From Bacteroidota bacterium (lineage in GTDB: Bacteria > Bacteroidota > Bacteroidia > Bacteroidales > VadinHA17), in contig DUOU01000311.1 of NCBI GenBank assembly GCA_012838685.1, forward strand, positions 1 through 8,128: a stretch of 8,128 nt of DNA, given 5' to 3'. Each line of letters begins with the position of its first letter. Positions within the stretch are counted from its first letter, which is position 1. The position numbers and the translations under genes are program-made. Under the pieces are notes generated by a model, which worked only from the letters and a program-made list of their open reading frames with translations, had not been told where the DNA came from and did no database searches. Positions 1 through 6,300 of the stretch are shown piece after piece.

Positions 1-116
1 CCCTTAGACATGCCCGACAGTTCCAGAGAATCGCTGATATCATATCCGACAATTTTTTTGGAATACATATCGGTTACAAGCGCTAGACAGCAAAATCCAT
101 CGATTGTCCAGGTATA
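1..116 (-). pseudogene. IS3-family transposase (OrfB) remnant, catalytic-core fragment
   Basis: Read on the minus strand from 116 down to 1, the translation contains WTIDGFCCLALVTDMYSKK followed by IVGYDISDSLELSG. This is the rve/DDE integrase core around the second catalytic Asp (the D of LVTDMYS) of IS3-family OrfB transposases. In intact members the segment just before it reads roughly W-x-x-D-I-T-Y and holds the first catalytic Asp. Here that position is replaced by an in-frame stop (TAG, plus-strand CTA at 117-119), and another stop lies near 177. Weak similarity (NPQLNV) may continue to about 145. The N-terminal part of OrfB and all of OrfA would lie to the right, where the large gene begins instead, so the element is truncated and decayed. 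The rest of the transposase may continue beyond position 1. Family recognition is from memory of the motif; the loss of the reading frame is seen directly. Confidence 0.72.
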
Positions 117-119
117 CTA

Positions 120-345
120 GACCATCACATTCAATTGCGGGTTTTTGTCTGTTTTGTCCATCATTTTGCAAGCTTTTTAACGAATCTACCCAAAAGCCCG
201 CAATCTGACAAATATTAATATTAACTTATATCATTAGTTATCAACAACATAGACACCTTATAAGGGTCGACTTGTTAAAATATTTAGGTAGTTTTTTATT
301 TTATGCAACCATTTTTCATAAATTGGTGTCATAAATCTTATAGTA
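120..345. other. AT-rich intergenic region, no gene seen
   Basis: This stretch separates the leftward-reading transposase remnant from the rightward giant gene. The reading frames are short and interrupted, and the last in-frame stop before the large gene is TAA at 319-321. It holds T and A runs (for example 292-297) and an imperfect inverted repeat at 222-240 (TAACT and AGTTA arms with a short AT-rich middle) that has no following T tract and is therefore not a convincing terminator. The right part must contain the promoter of the giant gene, unless that gene is transcribed through from farther left. I found no recognisable tRNA, riboswitch or IS terminal inverted repeat. Confidence 0.6.
271..304 (+). 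promoter_or_regulatory. Weak candidate Bacteroidota-type promoter
   Basis: CTTG at 271-274 could serve as the -33 element (TTTG consensus in Bacteroidota). TATTTTAT at 297-304 partly matches the -7 element TAnnTTTG: the TA and first two T positions agree, the last two do not. The gap of 22 bases is slightly longer than the usual 19-21. Transcription would start near 310, giving a leader of about 35-75 bases depending on the start codon. Such AT-rich DNA yields matches like this by chance, so this is only a suggestion. Confidence 0.2.
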
Positions 346-3300
346 ATGCGTTTAATTATGGAAGGTTTAGCCCATAATCCCAAAATGTCTGTTAATCACT
401 ATAGTGGCCTAAAAAAATTATATTTTTTTATTGTTGTTTTAGCTCTATTGGGTCTATCAATTAAGGCATCTGGGCAATGTAGTATTGACGTAATCGGTCG
501 CTATTCCGGTGTACTTCCTGATTCGAAATGCGCACCAAGTCAAGTAGTAGTTAACTATAGCGCTGTTTTTACGACACCAACACCTGCCTCCTCATATAGA
601 GTACAATTTCTATGGAATTATGAATCTGGTGAAACTAATGATTTTGAATATGTTTGGGTAACACCAACAACATCTGTTGTTGGTGGCGTCACTCGTTATA
701 CAGTTGCAACAACTTTATCGCATTCGTATACAAGCGGTAATCTTTGTGAATATACTATTCGTATTGGGTTAATGGATAATGGCTATTTCTGCCATAATTC
801 TTCAAAAATTGAAGAGGCTGCTAATTGGCATGAAGATGATGTTGCGCTTGCCAATGGTTTTATTAGGCTGACTCCTGAGGAAAAGGAGGTTTGCGAGGGG
901 GCACCGCTCTATAACCATATCATAAGTGATGTTTCACAGTACGCTTGTAATAGGCAGCAGAACGAATCAGCTAAAGATCCAAATCATGAAAATCGTTGGC
1001 AACAATATATATATGGTACAAATCCTATTTCTGGCCAAGGTATTCCCAATCTTTACATAACAGTCGGCGGAACCGATATATATTTGACTGATGCGACGGG
1101 TGCGCCTATATCTTTTCCTACAGCGAGCGGTTATTATGAGGGTCCTGTAGATGTTATAACTCTTAATGGAACAACTGGTGTTTATTCTTTGCCCGATGCG
1201 TACCCAATCTCTTTTGATGGTGTTGGCACGGTCGCGGGTGATCAATTTGAAGTTACTGTCCGAAATTGGAACACATGTAATCCATATCATCCTACATATC
1301 CTAGTGAGCCAAATACAGCTACCGCGAGGATATTGATAATCGACTCTCCGGATCCTCCGGCGATTACCAGTAAATCAATATGCTACAATGATCCAAGAAC
1401 ATTGAGTACAAATGGTGGATATGTACCTCAAGGTACGGTGTATTGGTATTCCGATGTCACATTGACTACGCAAGTCGCTACAGGACTTTCTTACACGATA
1501 CCCGCCGGTGATTTCACCGGTGCCGGTGAATATGAATACTGGCTTGTAGATAAACGTCTGGATGGCAATCTTTGCGCGAGCCCTGCTTCCCATGTTGTAC
1601 TGACCATAAGAGAGGCTCTTACCCAGCCGGGACCGATTACGGCATCTGATGAGCCTATTTGTGTTTCAGCCACTGGAGTTACTTATAGTGTAGCTTCTCC
1701 ACCTGCTACTGAAACCTATGGAGGTCCAACACAATATATTTGGACGGTACCGGCAGGGTGGACAATTACAGGAGGTCAGGGTACGCGACAGATCACAGTG
1801 AATATTGGTGGCAGTTCCGGAACCCAAACAGTCAGTGTTGTCAGGGAATATGAAACAAATCCCAAATGCCAAAGTAATCCTACTACTTTAAATGTGACTG
1901 TTGTTCCCGAGTCTGTGGGAGGAACAATTTCAGGGAACACATCTTCATGTTCAGGTTCAGATATAGGCACTTTAACTCTTTCCAATCATTTGGGAAGTAT
2001 CGTTCAATGGGAAAGAAGGTTAGGAACTTCAGGCCCTTGGACTATAATAGCGAATACAACCAATACATTATCAGGCCAACAACTTTTTTCTATCGGCACA
2101 TGGTATTATCGTGTGTTGGTACAGAATAGTCCGTGTAGTTCGACATACTCGGCTGAGTTTGGCGTTACTGTTGTAGCTGCTCCGACTGGGGGAACAACAT
2201 CTGGTGGATCGGGTACTGTATGTTATGGTACCTCTACAGGGAATATTACGGCATCCGGGTTTAGTGGCACACTTGTCGGATGGCAACGCAGTAACAATGG
2301 AGGGTCTTCGTGGACTAACATCGTATCTACCGCGAATCCGTTTTCCGAGGTTTCCCCTTCTGCCGGGACCTGGTTATACAGAGCTGTTATCAGAAGGCTT
2401 CCCTGTTCCGATGCCTATTCTACCCCAACACAGGTAATTGTTGATCCCGCGACTGATCCCGGATCTTTGTTGATAAATTATTATTATTCAGAACGTTCAA
2501 TTTGTGAAGGTTCTTCCACGGGTACTTTGAGATTATCCGGATATGTTGGTACTATACTCAATTGGGAAAGAAGTCATAATGGAGGCGCCTATGTCGATAT
2601 TGGAAACGGCGGGAACACAAATTTTTATGAAACACTTTCAACGCCGGGAACCTACAGATATCGTGTCAAAGTTCAAAGTGGAGTTTGCCTCCCGCAATAT
2701 TCATCAATTGCCACTGTAACGGTAGTCGCTTCACCATCAGCAACATTAACAGGTGACAATACAATTTGTAGGGGCTCATCAACGGGTACTATGACTATTA
2801 CAAGTTATACGGGAACCATTTATAGGTGGGAAAGGAGATATAGCAGTAATGGCGGTTCGACATGGGGCTCTTGGAGTAATCAGTCAAATGGAGGAAACAC
2901 TACTTTAAGCCAAACACTTAGCACGGCCGGAATGTATCAATATAGGGTCAGGATGAGGAATAATCCGTGTCCTGAAGCCTATTCAAACACTATAACTATT
3001 GTTGTTGACCCGACTACTGTTCCCGGCTCCGTAACCGGTGGAACAACAATATGCCATAATGACAATTCGGGGCTGCTTACTCTTGAGGGCCATACTGGCA
3101 ATATAATTCGTTGGGAATATAGTACCAACGGTGGCAGTTCATGGACAACAATAGCCCATACAGGCTCAACTTATACCGCCACTAATCTCGCGGCGGGAGG
3201 CGGGAACACTACTGTTCTTAACTACCTATTCAGAGCGGTGGTGCAGAGTGGCGTTTGTACCGTCAAAAACAGTGCTTCAACAACTGTTACGGTTTATCCG

Positions 3301-6300
3301 ACAACAAAGGGGGGAACCGTAAACGGCGCAAAAAATGAGATATGCTACAATGAATCCAATACCGGCCAGATGACCCTCTCGGGAAATATAGGGTCGGTCG
3401 TTAAGTGGCAAAAACAGTACAACTCCACGGCGGGCGCATGGATAGATATTGCCAACACTGCTCTTACATATACCGATAATACTCCTCTCACGGCCGGTAC
3501 CTGGTACTACAGGGCGGTGGTGCAGAGCGGCACTGGTTGCGCTGTGGAATATTCGGTACCCCATGACATAGTGGTTCACCCGCGATTCGAATCCGCACAT
3601 CTTAGCGGGGCGGCGAGTATATGCGCAGGAGCGGCTACAAACCTCTCAATAACTATGACGGGTGGAGCAGGCAATTATACGGTCAACTATACCCGCTCAT
3701 TTAATGGAGGTCCCGCCGTACCTCAACCGCAGATAACAGGATATGTCAGTGATGCTCCGTTTACTACGGGAAATCACCCCATGGGAACATATGTTTACAC
3801 GATAACATCGGTAGTTGACGCTAACGGCTGTTACGCTGAATCCAACGGCACACCGATAACCATAATTGTCGGTACAAACCCATCAACGGCAACGCTTACG
3901 GGTAACGGCGATGTATGCGACGGTACAGAGAGTTTCATAAATTCGACGATTACGGGCGGAGCGCCGAACTATACATTCACATATACCGTGTTCGATGGTA
4001 CGACAACCACACCATATTCTATAAGTTATGTCGGCGATGGCTCGGCGATATCACTCGGAACTCTTCCTGTAGGGAGTTATACCGTTACAATAACAGGTAT
4101 TACCGATAACTGCGGTGCTAATATTCCACCGGGAGGCATACCGGCTTCTTACTTGTTCAACGTCAATCCGATACCCGACATCTCAAGTACCACTACCAAT
4201 GCCAAACCTATATGCAACGGTGAGGCCACGGCAATAACGCTTCATTCCACGGTGGCGAATACCGACTTTAGCTGGTCGGTGACCAATATATCACCGAGTG
4301 TCGCGGTTACGGGCTACTCATCCGGCTCCCGAAACGCCGGTAATGGATATGTCATTGCCCAAAACCTGTCACATTCGCACACCGGCCCTGTTACCGTCAC
4401 CTACACCATTACATCCGACGGTCCCGGAGCGACGGACTGCCCGGGCAACACTATCACCCGCGACGTGGTTGTCAACCCCGTACCGCAGGTCGACGTCGTG
4501 TCAAGCCAGGTTGTATGCAACGGAGGCTCCACGACGGCGATTAGTTTTTCAACGACCAACACCGGGGGAGTTACCAGCTATAACTGGACAAACGACACTC
4601 CTGGCATAGGCATAGGAAGCGGCGGCAACGGTAACATCGGATCCTTCACGGCCATCAACAGCACAACAGCGCCGATAGTTGCCACTATAACGGTTACACC
4701 TACGTTCAGTTACGGTAGTACGGATTGTGTGGGCGATGCTTCGACGCAAAAGACATTTACAATAACGATAAACCCGACGGTGGCCATGAACGCTGTCGCC
4801 AACCAGGTGGTTTGCGATGATGCGTCCACCACGGCGATAACCTTTGGAACCAACTACTCCGGAGGTAGCGGTACGGTCTCCTACGCCTGGACCAACAGCG
4901 AGCCTTCCATAGGCCTCGCCTCGTCGGGCAATGGCAACATCTCCGTATTTGCCGCAAAAAATGATGGCACATCACCCATAACGGCCACCATAACGGTTAC
5001 ACCGACGCTTACCAACGGAGGCGCTTCGTGTCCGGGTACCCCAACAAGTTTTACAATAACCGTCAACCCAACGGTAACAGTGGACGCCATAAGTGATGAG
5101 ACACTTTGCGTGGGCGCTTCCTCGACCTCGGTGGTTTTCGCCAGTACAGGCTTCACCGGTGGCACCATAACGTACAACTGGACCAACAGCAATCCCGACA
5201 TAGGGTTGGGAGCGGGTGGTACCAACGCCTCGGGCATAACTTCATTTGTGGCTACCAACACAACAACGGCGCCAATATCGGGAACCATCACCGTAACCCC
5301 CACATTCAGCAATGGGGGAGAGGATTGCGTTGGAACGCCCGAAGAGTATATCATAACCGTCAATCCGACGGTTACCGCGAATAACATACCCGACAGGATA
5401 GAGTGTAACGGCGCTACCGTTCCTTCATTGGCTTTTGGTACCAACTATTGCGGTACAACTGGCAACGTCTCTTATGTCTGGTCCAATAACAATACTACCA
5501 TTGGCCTGGGATCCGGCGGAACATCCACCGAACTGCCGTCATTCACCGCTACCAACACCGGTACCGCACCGGTGACGGCGACCATCACCGTAACACCCAC
5601 GCTCTTCAATGAAGGAGAATATTGCCAGGGAACAGCGGAGACGTTTACAATAACTGTCAACCCGACAGTCGTTGCTACGCCACTTGGCAGCCAGACAGTT
5701 TGCGACAACGGAGCCACCGCGGAGGTCATATTCGATGTCAGTGCCCACTCCGGCGGTACGGTAACTTACAAGTGGAGCAACGATAACGAAGCTATCGGTC
5801 TTGCCGCCAGTGGCTCGGGAGCCACCCTTCCATCGTTTACCGCCACCAACGGCACAACCGCGCCTATAACGGGTATCATCACCGTCACTCCCGAGTTTAC
5901 CAATGAGAACGGTGGCGGCAAATGCGACGGAACACCTACAACATTCAGCATAACCGTCAATCCGACCGTCTCGGCGACAACTCTGGCGAACCAGGTAATA
6001 TGTAACGGAGGAACGACAACAGATGTCACCTTTGGCGTGAGCTCCTACTCCGGCGGCACGGTAACATACCGTTGGGAGAACAACAATACCGCTATTGGCC
6101 TTGCGGCCAACGGTACAGGAACAGGTATATCGTCGTTTACTGTTGACAACAATCCGGGAAATGCTCCGGCTGTGGCTACGATAACTGTTTATCCTATATT
6201 CCAGAATTCCAGCGGAGGTCCCACATGCGAAGGAACGCCTACCAGTTTTACCATATCTGTGAACCCGACGGTCAGCGCCAACACTATAACTAATCAGATA

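Noticed and set aside
222..240. Imperfect inverted repeat as a possible transcription terminator or operator
   Set aside because: Only five outer base pairs plus two inner ones, all AT-rich except one, with no T tract after it; expected by chance in such DNA.
1..345. Terminal inverted repeats of the IS element
   Set aside because: I could not find a convincing TG...CA end or a target duplication in the 345 bases available.
466..480. Possible lipoprotein signal (Cys soon after the hydrophobic core)
   Set aside because: The residue before Cys is Gln and the context is ASGQC, which does not fit a lipobox; signal peptidase I cleavage is more likely.
4298..4609. Open frame on the + strand in another phase (about 103 codons) within blocks C and D1
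   Set aside because: Pro/Thr/Arg-rich out-of-phase shadow lying wholly inside the real coding frame.
4881..5444. Minus-strand open frame of about 187 codons opposite D2-D4, and shorter ones nearby
   Set aside because: Same repeat-mirror pattern as the other antisense frames; no start signal or domain of its own.
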